Shown here in pieces: positions 39,777-47,956 of a stretch of DNA of 64,000 nt. The notes below the pieces were generated by a model. The model had not been told where the DNA came from, searched no databases, and saw only the letters and a program-made list of their open reading frames with translations. The stretch comes from Frigidibacter oleivorans (lineage in GTDB: Bacteria; Pseudomonadota; Alphaproteobacteria; Rhodobacterales; Rhodobacteraceae), in assembly GCF_003993775.1 (NCBI RefSeq), contig NZ_RJRZ01000010.1:87689-151688 (forward strand). Direction: 5' to 3'. The translations under genes and the position numbers were made by a program. The number at the start of each line of letters is the position of its first letter. Within the stretch, counting starts at the first letter, position 1.

Positions 39777-41087
39777 ATGAGCTTGATTCATTTCAATCAG
39801 ATACTCGTCTTCAGTCCGATCACTCACACGCAGATGACCTGGACGGACGAGACCGACCGGCAGGCCTCGGGTCTCGTGTCCCCCCAGTACTGGCAGGATA
39901 TCGCGAAAAAGCTCGAAGCCGGCGGGTTCGACGGCGTCTTCTTCGCCGACACGCTCTCGCTGGCGGATCGGGACCCTGCCGAAGCGCGCCGCACGATGGA
40001 AGCTGGTGCGCTTTTTCCGCGGATGGACCCGTTCGCCCTGATCCCCTACATGGCCTCGGTCACCTCGCATCTGGGGTTCGGTGCCACGCTGTCGACCGCC
40101 GGAACACCCCCCTTTCTCGCGGCGCGGCGCCTCGCGACGCTCGACAACATGACGGGCGGCAGGGTCGCCTGGAATGTCGTGACCAGCCACGTCAAGAGCG
40201 ACTATGACGCCCTCGGCCTGAGCCAGCCCGACCACGACACGCGCTATGACGTCGCCGATGAATACATGGAGATCTGCTACAGGCTGTGGGACGGGTTCCC
40301 GCGCGACGCGCTGGTCATGGATGCCGAACGGCGGATGTTCGTCGACGCCACCAAGATCTCCCGCGTCGAGTTCAGCGGCAAGTATCTCAACTGCGACGCC
40401 TATCCGGTGACCATGTGTTCTCCGCAGGGGCGCCCGCTGATCTTCCAGGCGGGGCAGTCCGGGCGGGGGCTGGAATTCGCCGCGACCCATGCCGATGCGA
40501 TCTACGCGCTGCAATCCCGGCTGGCGAGCATGACGGCCTTCGTGACCCGCGCCCGCGAAACGGCCGCGAAGCTGGGGCAGAAGAGGGATCCGCGCATCTT
40601 CTTCGGTCTGCAGCCGATTGTCGGCGGCACCGAGGAAGAGGCGCGCGCCCGCGCCGAGGCCCTGAAACAGCGCGTCCCGATCGACGTCGCGATGAGCCGC
40701 CTGGGGGCCATGATCGGCATCGATCTGTCGAAGCACGACCCGGACAAGCCTCTCGAGGAGGTCTCGACCGAGGCCTCCCGCGGGATCCTCATGGCCGTCC
40801 TCGATTCGATCGGCGACCGTGCGCCGACGGTCCGCGAGGCCGCCCTGCACTGGGGTGTCGCCTATGGATCGGGCCAGATCGTCGGCACGCCCGAGCAGGT
40901 GGCCGACGAGATCGAGCGCCACTGGCGGGAAAGCGGTTGCTACGGCTTCAACATCAGCCCGACGAACAACCCCTCCAGCGTCATCGACTTCGTCGAGGAG
41001 GTCGCGCCGATCCTCAGGAAGCGCGGGCTCATGCGGGACGGATACGCCGGCACCACCTACCGCCAGAACCTCGATCAGAAATCCTGA
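39777..41087 (+). CDS. LLM-class FMN-dependent monooxygenase (NtaA/SnaA/DszA type)
   Basis: A 436-residue TIM-barrel oxygenase that needs reduced FMN from a partner reductase. It begins MSLIHFNQILVFSP, and the features WQDIAKKLEAGGFDGVFFAD, TPPFLAARRLATLDNMTGGR, AWNVVTSH and FNISPTNNPSSVIDFVEEV are family hallmarks. GGAGG is seven bases before the ATG at 39777, which settles the start over an in-frame one at 39750. Family members attack nitrilotriacetate, EDTA, dibenzothiophene sulfone, pristinamycin and other substrates. A flavin reductase follows at once. Substrate unknown. Confidence 0.93.
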   Translation: MSLIHFNQILVFSPITHTQMTWTDETDRQASGLVSPQYWQDIAKKLEAGGFDGVFFADTLSLADRDPAEARRTMEAGALFPRMDPFALIPYMASVTSHLGFGATLSTAGTPPFLAARRLATLDNMTGGRVAWNVVTSHVKSDYDALGLSQPDHDTRYDVADEYMEICYRLWDGFPRDALVMDAERRMFVDATKISRVEFSGKYLNCDAYPVTMCSPQGRPLIFQAGQSGRGLEFAATHADAIYALQSRLASMTAFVTRARETAAKLGQKRDPRIFFGLQPIVGGTEEEARARAEALKQRVPIDVAMSRLGAMIGIDLSKHDPDKPLEEVSTEASRGILMAVLDSIGDRAPTVREAALHWGVAYGSGQIVGTPEQVADEIERHWRESGCYGFNISPTNNPSSVIDFVEEVAPILRKRGLMRDGYAGTTYRQNLDQKS

Positions 41088-41095
41088 GCCGCCCC

Positions 41096-41614
41096 ATGAT
41101 CATCGACATCGAACAGGCGGGGCCGGATGCGCTCAAGGCCATCTGGCGCGGCTATGCCGGGACGGTCACCGTGATCGCCACATCGCTGGGGGACGAACGG
41201 CTCGCGATGGTGGTGACATCGGTCACCTCCGTCTCGCTCGAGCCGCCGGCGCTGCTGGTCTGCGTGAACAAGTCCGCCTCCGCGCATGACGCCCTGCTTG
41301 AACGCCGCGCCTTCACCGTGGCCATCCTCGGCGCCGACAATATCGACCAGGGCGGCCACATCGCCCGGGCACCCCAGGCCGAGCGGTTCCAGCATGACAG
41401 GTGGGACGTGCTGGAACAGGATGGCCCGCTCGACGGCCTTCCGATCATGCGCGGGGCCCAGGCGAACCTCTTCTGCGAGATCGACCGCGTCTTCGAATAC
41501 GGCACCCACCACCTTCTGGTGGCGAGGGTCGCGATGGTCGCGCCGACGCAGGTCAACCGGCCGCTGCTCTATTGCGCCGGGACATTCGGAGAATTCACCG
41601 CAAGCCGAACGTGA
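41096..41614 (+). CDS. Flavin reductase (NADH:FMN oxidoreductase, small component)
   Basis: A 172-residue flavin reductase domain protein. AIWRGYAGTVTVIATSLGDE, MVVTSVTSVSLEPPALLVCV and NKSASAHDALLERRAFTVAI are diagnostic for the HpaC/NtaB group. It starts nine bases after the monooxygenase and supplies its reduced flavin, so the two form a two-component oxygenase system. Confidence 0.93.
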   Translation: MIIDIEQAGPDALKAIWRGYAGTVTVIATSLGDERLAMVVTSVTSVSLEPPALLVCVNKSASAHDALLERRAFTVAILGADNIDQGGHIARAPQAERFQHDRWDVLEQDGPLDGLPIMRGAQANLFCEIDRVFEYGTHHLLVARVAMVAPTQVNRPLLYCAGTFGEFTASRT

Positions 41615-41673
41615 ACCGTTGAACGCGCGGCGTCGGCTCCCGCGAGACGAAACCGTCCAAAGGAGGAGTGGAC

Positions 41674-42708
41674 ATGCTCAGAGACACCATCAAGGCCGGC
41701 CTGTTCGCAGGAACCGCGCTTGTCGCGCCGCAGGGTGCAGCCATCGCGCAGGAGACCTATCCCGACCTGACCATACGCTACGCCTATCCCTACCCCAGCA
41801 CCCTGCTTCAGTCCCAGAACATCCAGGACTGGGCCGACACGATCCGCGAACGCAGCGGGGGCAAAGTTAAGATCAACATCTTCTGGTCCGCGCAGCTGGC
41901 GGGTGCGACGGAAGATCTGGCCATCGTCAGCAGCGGCGGCGTCGAGATGTCTTCCGCGGTTCCGGCCTACTACCCCAACGAGATGCCGCTGACCGGCGTC
42001 CTGCAGCTGCCGCGCACCTATCCCACCCCGCTTGCGGCCTCGGAAGTGATCGAGGCCCTGATCCAGACCGAAGAGATCCAGGCCGAGCTGGAGCGGAACA
42101 ACGTCAGGCTGCTGTTCGGCTCGACCCTGCCCAGCTATCATATCCTGTGCACGACGAAGATCGACGAGGTGTCCGATTTCGCCGGCACCAAGCAGCGCGC
42201 CTATGGGGAATACATTCCCCGGATGTGGGATGCGGTGGGCGCCGTTCCGGTCGTGACGACGGCAGCAGAGCAATACGAGGGCCTGCAGCGTGGGCTGGTC
42301 GATTGCATTTATTCCGCCGATGACTATGCGTTCAACGCCCGCCTGCACGAGGTTGCGGACTACTACAGCGACCTCAACTTCGGCGCGATCATGCATGTCC
42401 CGACATTCGTCAACCTCGACGCATGGAACAGCTGGCCGCAGAATGTCCGGGATCTGATCCTGGAGGCCGGTGCCGAGCTGATCGCCGAAGATCGCCGCGA
42501 AGTGCCCGAGAATTCGCGGCAGGCCCTGGACAGCATGCTGGAGGCCGGGGTGGAGATGGTCGAGTTCACCGAAACGGAGGCGTTCGACGCAGCCACCCCC
42601 GTCTTCCTCGACATGTGGGTGGAACAGCTCGCCGAACGCGGTTTGGGCGAGCAGGCGTCGTCCATTGCGGATGTGATCCGCCAGACCGTCTCGAACACCG
42701 CCAACTGA
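41674..42708 (+). CDS. TRAP transporter solute-binding protein, DctP family (orphan)
   Basis: A 344-residue periplasmic binding protein with signal peptide (MLRDTIKAGLFAGTALVAPQ, cleavage after AIA-Q). The ligand motif is TKQRAYGEYIPRMW, with R in the conserved arginine position, and EQYEGLQRGLVDCIY follows. AAGGAGG lies seven bases before the ATG at 41674. No dctQM genes are in this operon. It is clearly paralogous to the DctP at 53940 (shared blocks FWS, MPLTGV, KQRAYGEY, EQYEGLQRGL, EVADYY), so it may feed the DctQM at 51976-53815 or sense substrate. Confidence 0.92.
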   Translation: MLRDTIKAGLFAGTALVAPQGAAIAQETYPDLTIRYAYPYPSTLLQSQNIQDWADTIRERSGGKVKINIFWSAQLAGATEDLAIVSSGGVEMSSAVPAYYPNEMPLTGVLQLPRTYPTPLAASEVIEALIQTEEIQAELERNNVRLLFGSTLPSYHILCTTKIDEVSDFAGTKQRAYGEYIPRMWDAVGAVPVVTTAAEQYEGLQRGLVDCIYSADDYAFNARLHEVADYYSDLNFGAIMHVPTFVNLDAWNSWPQNVRDLILEAGAELIAEDRREVPENSRQALDSMLEAGVEMVEFTETEAFDAATPVFLDMWVEQLAERGLGEQASSIADVIRQTVSNTAN

Positions 42709-42793
42709 CGGGGCCGGAAGGTCCACGGACGGCGCGCGATCGCGCCGTCCGCCGAACCGTCGCGGACATTCCGCAAGAGTGAGGACGACGCCG

Positions 42794-43417
42794 ATGCCTG
42801 AAAGTCGGAACGCCCCTGTTTCATCGCCGCTCCTGCGGGCATCCTCCTGTCTCCGGGACGGCGGGATGCTGATCCTCTCCGAGGAGCGGGATAAGACCCT
42901 GTTCAATCATCTTGCCATCGCGGCGCAGTTCGCCACGGCCGACCGGGTGAACTTCATGGCGAAGCATTGCCGGGGTCTGGTCTCGCTGATCCTGCACGCC
43001 AGCATCGTGGACAGGCTCCGCCTTCCCCTGGCACCGCAGAGCAACCGGAGCCGGCTGGCGACCGCCTTCACGGTATCCATCGAGGCCCGGGAGGGCGTCT
43101 CCACCGGGATTTCCGCCGCCGATCGCGCGGCTACCATTGCCGCCGCCATCCGGCCCGACGCCGCGCCGGAAGACGTGGTATCCCCCGGTCACATCTTTGC
43201 CGTGCGCGTCGAGGAAGGCGAGTTCAGGGGAAAGCCTGGCACGGCGTCAGCCTCGGTCGAGCTGTGCCGCGTCGGCGGCCTGACGCCGGCGGCCGTGCTG
43301 TGCAGCATGCTGGGCCGGGACGGGGGCATGACATCCGCCGCCGAGGCAGCGGAATTTGCGCGGCATCACGGCATCCCTCTGGTCCGCGTCGAATCCCTGA
43401 GCGGCTCGGCCGGATAG
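42794..43417 (+). CDS. RibB-like protein lacking catalytic residues
   Basis: A 207-residue paralogue of 3,4-dihydroxy-2-butanone-4-phosphate synthase. AFTVSIEAREGVSTGISAAD, PGHIFAVRVEEG and GGLTPAAVLCSMLGRDGGM match RibB. However the acidic metal/substrate loop DRENEGD of RibB is replaced by a segment reading SEERDKTLFNH, and the catalytic GHTEA is replaced by KPGTASA. The histidine of GHIF remains. True RibB activity is therefore doubtful. It ends the flavin monooxygenase operon. The ATG at 42794 is chosen with GAGGA eight bases upstream. It may have a new reaction, bind flavin or a substrate, or be decaying. Confidence 0.8.
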   Translation: MPESRNAPVSSPLLRASSCLRDGGMLILSEERDKTLFNHLAIAAQFATADRVNFMAKHCRGLVSLILHASIVDRLRLPLAPQSNRSRLATAFTVSIEAREGVSTGISAADRAATIAAAIRPDAAPEDVVSPGHIFAVRVEEGEFRGKPGTASASVELCRVGGLTPAAVLCSMLGRDGGMTSAAEAAEFARHHGIPLVRVESLSGSAG

Positions 43418-43501
43418 CCGCTCGAAGGTCCGTTCTGGGCGGTCGGCAAGAGCGGCCGGGCCGCCCCATCGTTCCCCGCGGTCGATCCCTCCCGCTCGGC
43501 A

Positions 43502-43527
43502 AGAGCCGCGCCGGCAAGGGCGGCTCT
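43502..43527. terminator. Hairpin between convergent operons
   Basis: AGAGCCGC and GCGGCTCT (8-bp perfect arms, 10-nt loop), flanked by GGCA/GCC that can add pairs. It lies between the RibB-like gene and the end of the amidohydrolase gene. Confidence 0.5.
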
Positions 43528-43546
43528 GCCGGGCAGAGGGCCCGGA

Positions 43547-44971
43547 TCAGGCGTTCTTGTCATGCGGGTTCCGGTTGGTCACGGCAGCGGCCGAGTAGTC
43601 GCCCGTCTGCGGATGCCACCGGCCGTCGAGCGAGATGTCCGGATCGGCCCCGGCCTCCGCCAGCGCCCTTTCGACAAGCCTGGCCTGGGAGTCGAGGCCC
43701 TTCCGGCGCAGATCGGCCAGGTCGATCCCCAGCAGCTTGCCATCGCGCTTGACGAAACAGCCGGCCACCATGACGTGATCCACCAGACCCGGATGGGCGG
43801 ACACGGCCACCATCGCCAGCGGATTGTTCACGGGGAACACGGTCGGATCCTCGATGTCGAGGAAGATCATGTCCGCCTCCTTTCCGACCTCCAGTGTCCC
43901 GATCTTGTGGTCCAGCCTGCAGGCCCGCGCGCCTTCGATGGTCGCGAACTCGACCACGTCGCGGCAGCCGAGGTCCATGCCGACACGGTCGGGGGCATTC
44001 TCGATGCCCTCGTTGTCGAGACCGCGCTGCGCGATCAGCGCCGTGTTCATCGTGCGGAACATGTCGCCGCAGACGGCGGTGCAAGTGTCGATGGACAGGC
44101 TCGGGCGGATGCCGGCCTTCAGCAGACGACCGGTCGCGGGCCAGCCGAACCCCATCTGGATCTCGACATAGGGGCTGACCGAGGCCGAGCACCCGCAGTC
44201 CCGCATCATCCCGATCTCGTCGTCGGCAATGGTGTTGCCATGGACCACGGTCGTCCGTTCGTCCAGAAGCCCGCGTTCGAACATCCGCCCGACGGGCCGG
44301 TTCTTGCCCCATCCCGCGGACCCGCCGTGGACCGTCACGTCGAGGTCGAGCGCCCGCGCCAGACGCACATCGGCTTCCGTCCGCTCCATCGACGTGTATT
44401 GCGGCCCCCGAAGCCCCAGAGCCAGCGTCACGAGCCCGTCATTGCTGGCGAACAGCCCCTTGCGAAGGCGGGTCAGGTCCTCGTCGATCGGCGCATTGTT
44501 CGGAAAGCCGAAATGCGCGCTGTAGCCGAAGACGGAACGCCCCGGCGCGTCGATCAGGCCCTGCGCCGCGGCATCGGCGTGTTCGGGCGACGAGATCCCG
44601 TGCGACCAGTCGAGCATGGTCGTGATGCCGGAATGCAGCGCCTCGATCCGGCCCAGGAGGTTGCCGAGGTAGATGTCGGCCGGGCCGTAGAGGTGCTTGA
44701 AGGTCCCGTGCGCGCCCTTCGCGTATTGCGCCAGCGACCAGTCGCTGGCCAGTCCGCGCAGCATGGTCTGCCAGGTGTGGCGGTGGGTATCGACAAAGCC
44801 GGGCATGACCAGATGGGACGACGCGTCGACGATTTCGGCATCGGTCGCCGCGATGTCCTTCCCGATCGCCGCGATCGTCTTGCCCTCGATCAGGATGTCG
44901 AGACGCTGCCCGTCGCCCGAGGGCCCGTCCAGCGTGACAACCAGACCGTTGCGGACGAGAGTTCGTTTCAC
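43547..44971 (-). CDS. Amidohydrolase superfamily metal hydrolase/deaminase
   Basis: A 474-residue enzyme of the deaminase/chlorohydrolase group (cytosine deaminase, AtzB/TrzN-like). Metal ligands are seen as H63 and H65 (DTHRHTWQ), H215 (DVTVHGG), H244 (VVHGNT) and D295 (SIDTCTAV). A GTG at 44969-44971 with AAGGAG seven bases upstream is used; an upstream start in the frame would add a non-conserved stretch. Such enzymes remove amino, halo or alkylamino groups from N-heterocycles. It is last in a six-gene minus-strand operon. Substrate unknown. Confidence 0.88.
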   Translation of the reverse strand: MKRTLVRNGLVVTLDGPSGDGQRLDILIEGKTIAAIGKDIAATDAEIVDASSHLVMPGFVDTHRHTWQTMLRGLASDWSLAQYAKGAHGTFKHLYGPADIYLGNLLGRIEALHSGITTMLDWSHGISSPEHADAAAQGLIDAPGRSVFGYSAHFGFPNNAPIDEDLTRLRKGLFASNDGLVTLALGLRGPQYTSMERTEADVRLARALDLDVTVHGGSAGWGKNRPVGRMFERGLLDERTTVVHGNTIADDEIGMMRDCGCSASVSPYVEIQMGFGWPATGRLLKAGIRPSLSIDTCTAVCGDMFRTMNTALIAQRGLDNEGIENAPDRVGMDLGCRDVVEFATIEGARACRLDHKIGTLEVGKEADMIFLDIEDPTVFPVNNPLAMVAVSAHPGLVDHVMVAGCFVKRDGKLLGIDLADLRRKGLDSQARLVERALAEAGADPDISLDGRWHPQTGDYSAAAVTNRNPHDKNA

Positions 44972-45020
44972 CTCTGTTCTCCTTGCTTGGGAATTCCGGG
45001 GCGGCCGGACGGCCATCCGG

Positions 45021-45854
45021 CTACGCGTCTTCGCTCTCCGCGAAAAGCGCGGCGAAGTTTCTGGTGGCGGTGGTCAGCAGTTCGTCGGGACTGCGAAGCC
45101 ACCAGTCCTGCGACGAGAAGAGCTCCAGTTCGTAGGGTCCGTCGAAGCCCGCGGCCCGGACCCGCCGCGCCAGACCGGTCAGGTCGATGCAGCCCTCGCC
45201 GATCATGGCGCGGTCGGTCGGGCCGCGCGTCGGCAGCCGCCAGTCGCAGATATGAAACTCGGCAATGCGGCCCCGCGCCGCCGCGAGCGCCTCCGCCAGG
45301 CCCGGCTCCCACCAGACATGGTAGGCATCCACCACCAGCCCGCGCTCCAGTCCGAGCACGTCGCAGGCTTCGACCGCCCGCGCGAGTGTGAAGACCAGCC
45401 CCCGGTCGCCGGCATACATCGGATGCAGCGGCTCGATGACAATCTCCACGCCGCAGGCAGCGGCATCGGGAAGCAGGGCATGCATCCCCTCGAGGAAGGC
45501 ATCCCAGGCCCGTTCGAGCGTGGTGACGGCCGGATCGAAGCCGCCTCCCGTGGCGATCAGATGCCTGGCCCCGACCGTGGCGGCCTCGTCCAGAAGGCGC
45601 CGCCCCTCGGACAACGCCTGCGCGCGCTCCGGTCCCGTCGTGGGCGGAATCCGGGGGGCCCGCGCATAGCCGGTCACCGCGATCCCTTCCCCCGCCAGTA
45701 TCCGGGCAACCTCGGCCGGCCCCGGCGAGGCCACGAGTTCGCGCGTCAGTCCGACATGGCGGATGCCGTGGCGCGCACAGGCCGCGAGGGACTCGGCCAG
45801 CGGTCGTCCGGGACCGAACGAGATCAGGCCGATGGCGAGCCGGGGCAGAGCCAC
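45021..45854 (-). CDS. Sugar phosphate isomerase/epimerase-like TIM barrel
   Basis: A 277-residue AP-endonuclease-family-2 barrel (IolE/hydroxypyruvate isomerase fold). PRLAIGLISFGPGRPLAESL, VEIVIEPLHPMYAGDRGLVF, VVDAYHVWWEPG, EFHICDWRLPT and YELELFSSQDWW give the metal ligands E, D, H and E. The GTG at 45852-45854 is only two bases after the upstream M24 stop and has GGGGG before it, so translation is coupled. Possible roles are isomerase, epimerase, dehydratase or lyase; the substrate is not evident. Confidence 0.85.
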   Translation of the reverse strand: MALPRLAIGLISFGPGRPLAESLAACARHGIRHVGLTRELVASPGPAEVARILAGEGIAVTGYARAPRIPPTTGPERAQALSEGRRLLDEAATVGARHLIATGGGFDPAVTTLERAWDAFLEGMHALLPDAAACGVEIVIEPLHPMYAGDRGLVFTLARAVEACDVLGLERGLVVDAYHVWWEPGLAEALAAARGRIAEFHICDWRLPTRGPTDRAMIGEGCIDLTGLARRVRAAGFDGPYELELFSSQDWWLRSPDELLTTATRNFAALFAESEDA

Positions 45855-45856
45855 GT

Positions 45857-47032
45857 TCAGCCCCCGATCCGGTTCCAGCCGCGCGCGCCCTCCCCCAGAA
45901 GCTCGCACCCGTCGGCCGTCACCGCCACGGTGTCCTCGAGCTTGATGAACCCTCGGGTCGGGTGGGCACAGGTCGTCTCGACCGAGATGCACATCCGTTC
46001 GAGGATCGGCTTGTCGGTGTGGGTTCCGCGATAGGCAATCGGCCCGGAACTGGTCAGGCGCGGCGCCTCGTGCTGCACAAGCCCGATCCCGTGGGCGAGG
46101 AAATGCGTGTGGCGCGCGATGTCGCTGCGCTCCAGGGTTTCCGCGGCGGCACGATAGATGTCATCGCCGGTCACGCCGGGCCGGATTGTCCGGAACGCGC
46201 TGTGCTGCACCGCGTCGATTGCGCCGAGGATGTCGACCAGCTCCTGATCCGGGTCTCCGGCGATCCCCATGCGCACGAGGTCGCCGATATAGCCGCTTTC
46301 GTTGCCGCCGGAATCGATGGAGACGATATCCCCGTCGCGAAGCACCTGATCCGACAGCGCCCGGTTCAGATCGCGCCCGACCGTCATGAAACAGTATTCG
46401 TAATTCAGCCCCCGCCGCGTCTCTTCTTCGACCAGCAGTTCCGCGATCCCGCGCTTGGTCATGCCCACGGCCGCGCGCGAGAATGTCGCGACCATGCTGT
46501 CGATGACCTTCTGCGATGCAAGGCGCAGCAGTTCGATCTCGTGCGGCGACTTCAACAGGCGCATCCGTTCGAGCGGATGCATGGCATCCACGAGCACGGC
46601 CTGCTCGAAGGCAGTCGCCAGGGCCTCCGCCGCCTCCAGCGGGAAATAGGCCTTCTCGATCCCGATGCGCACCGGTCGCACGCCGAGGTGGCGCAGATGC
46701 GCCACCACCTCGGCGATGGCATCGAGCGTGCCCACCGGTTTGAGCGACACGTTCGGCGTCCAGAACGGATCGACCTTCGCCTGATGCGCCTCGAGCTGGC
46801 TGCCGATATAGGCCGTCGCCTCCGGCCGCCCCCGGACGTAGACGAAGACCGGCAGATACCGGCTTGGTCCCAGCCCGTCCTTGTGGCTGAAGAAGGTCGA
46901 CCGGTGTCCGCCGAGCAGATGCTGGATGCTGTGCTTGGAGGTGGCCAGCAGAACCTCGATCCCGGCCTCGTCCAGGCAGGCATCCAGTTCGTCGCAAGAG
47001 AAGGGTGCGGTCACGGAGCTATCCAGCGACAT
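45857..47032 (-). CDS. M24 family metallopeptidase / creatinase-like hydrolase
   Basis: A 391-residue pita-bread-fold protein. All five metal ligands are present: D240 (SIDSGGN), D251 (IGDLVRM), H314 (LAHGIGL), E352 (SVETTC) and E366 (KLEDTV). This supports a dinuclear metallopeptidase of the Xaa-Pro type rather than a metal-free creatinase. The N-terminal creatinase domain precedes. The ATG at 47032 has GGGAG seven bases upstream. In this operon it could hydrolyse a pseudo-peptide or amide intermediate. Confidence 0.88.
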   Translation of the reverse strand: MSLDSSVTAPFSCDELDACLDEAGIEVLLATSKHSIQHLLGGHRSTFFSHKDGLGPSRYLPVFVYVRGRPEATAYIGSQLEAHQAKVDPFWTPNVSLKPVGTLDAIAEVVAHLRHLGVRPVRIGIEKAYFPLEAAEALATAFEQAVLVDAMHPLERMRLLKSPHEIELLRLASQKVIDSMVATFSRAAVGMTKRGIAELLVEEETRRGLNYEYCFMTVGRDLNRALSDQVLRDGDIVSIDSGGNESGYIGDLVRMGIAGDPDQELVDILGAIDAVQHSAFRTIRPGVTGDDIYRAAAETLERSDIARHTHFLAHGIGLVQHEAPRLTSSGPIAYRGTHTDKPILERMCISVETTCAHPTRGFIKLEDTVAVTADGCELLGEGARGWNRIGG

Positions 47033-47065
47033 CGTAATACTCCCGATTGGCATCTGAGTTCGGCG

Positions 47066-47956
47066 TCAGGTGTGATGGGCGGATCGCGACGAAGCCGCGC
47101 CGAGGAACCTCGCCGCCCGCGCCTCGGCCTCTCCGCCGCGATACAGCGTCTTCAGTTCCGATGCGGTCATCGCCTCCGGCGGTGCGCCGCCGCCGAGTTC
47201 GGCAGCCATCGCCGCGCGGGCCGCATGATAGGCCGCGGCCATCGGCCGGTGCCCCCTGAGGACGATGCGGACATTGCGCCCGGCAAGCCAGTCGGGATCG
47301 CGCAGTTCCGGGTTCGAGGTCCCGAGAAAGACCGGGACCGTCATCCCTTCGGTGACCTGCAGGACCTGTTCGCGGGTCTCGATGCCCCGCACAAAGACCA
47401 TGTCGCACCCGAGATCGCCATAGGCTCGCATCCGGCGCGCCACCTCGTCCGGGTCAGCGAGACCCGCGCCGCCGGTCCGGCCGATGATCATCAGGTTCGG
47501 ATCCTGGCGCGCGGACAGCGCCGCCGCCAGCTTGCCGCAGGCCTCGTCCATCGTGACAAGCTGCGCCCCGCCTTCGGCCCCGAAGGGCTGCGGCAACAGC
47601 GTATCCTCGATCGTCACCGCGGCGGCACCCGCGTGTTCCAGTTCCTCGACCGTGCGGATGACGTTCATCGCATTGCCATAGCCATGGTCCGCATCGACGA
47701 TCAACGGCACGGCGCTGGCACGGCAGATCCGGCGGACAAGTCCGGCGAGTTCGCTCAGCGTCAGCGTCGTGTCATCCGGTCCCGCGAGCACCGACAGCGC
47801 CGCGACCGATCCCGCAAGCATGATGGCCGGGGCGCCGAGGTCCTCGGCGATCCGGGCAGACATCGGATCGAAGACCGAGACGGGCGAGAAGCAGCCCGCT
47901 TCGGCGACCCGTGCCCGAAGGCGCCCTCGCGGGCCTGCATCCTGTCGATCACGCAT
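47066..47956 (-). CDS. Isocitrate lyase/PEP mutase superfamily lyase (oxaloacetate decarboxylase-like)
   Basis: A 296-residue TIM-barrel enzyme. VDADHGYGNAMNVIRTVEEL and AAVTIEDTLLPQPFG give the Mg-binding Asp and Glu. The loop after the ED motif lacks the NS of PEP mutase and the KRCGH of isocitrate/methylisocitrate lyase, so it is closer to the PA4872-type oxaloacetate decarboxylase group. It likely cleaves or decarboxylates a 2-oxo or 2-hydroxy diacid. It overlaps the MmgE/PrpD gene by eight bases. Confidence 0.86.
   Translation of the reverse strand: MRDRQDAGPRGRLRARVAEAGCFSPVSVFDPMSARIAEDLGAPAIMLAGSVAALSVLAGPDDTTLTLSELAGLVRRICRASAVPLIVDADHGYGNAMNVIRTVEELEHAGAAAVTIEDTLLPQPFGAEGGAQLVTMDEACGKLAAALSARQDPNLMIIGRTGGAGLADPDEVARRMRAYGDLGCDMVFVRGIETREQVLQVTEGMTVPVFLGTSNPELRDPDWLAGRNVRIVLRGHRPMAAAYHAARAAMAAELGGGAPPEAMTASELKTLYRGGEAEARAARFLGAASSRSAHHT

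Noticed and set aside
42794..43417. Functional ribB for riboflavin synthesis
   Set aside because: The acidic loop and GHTEA residues required for the reaction are absent, so the normal function is not supported.
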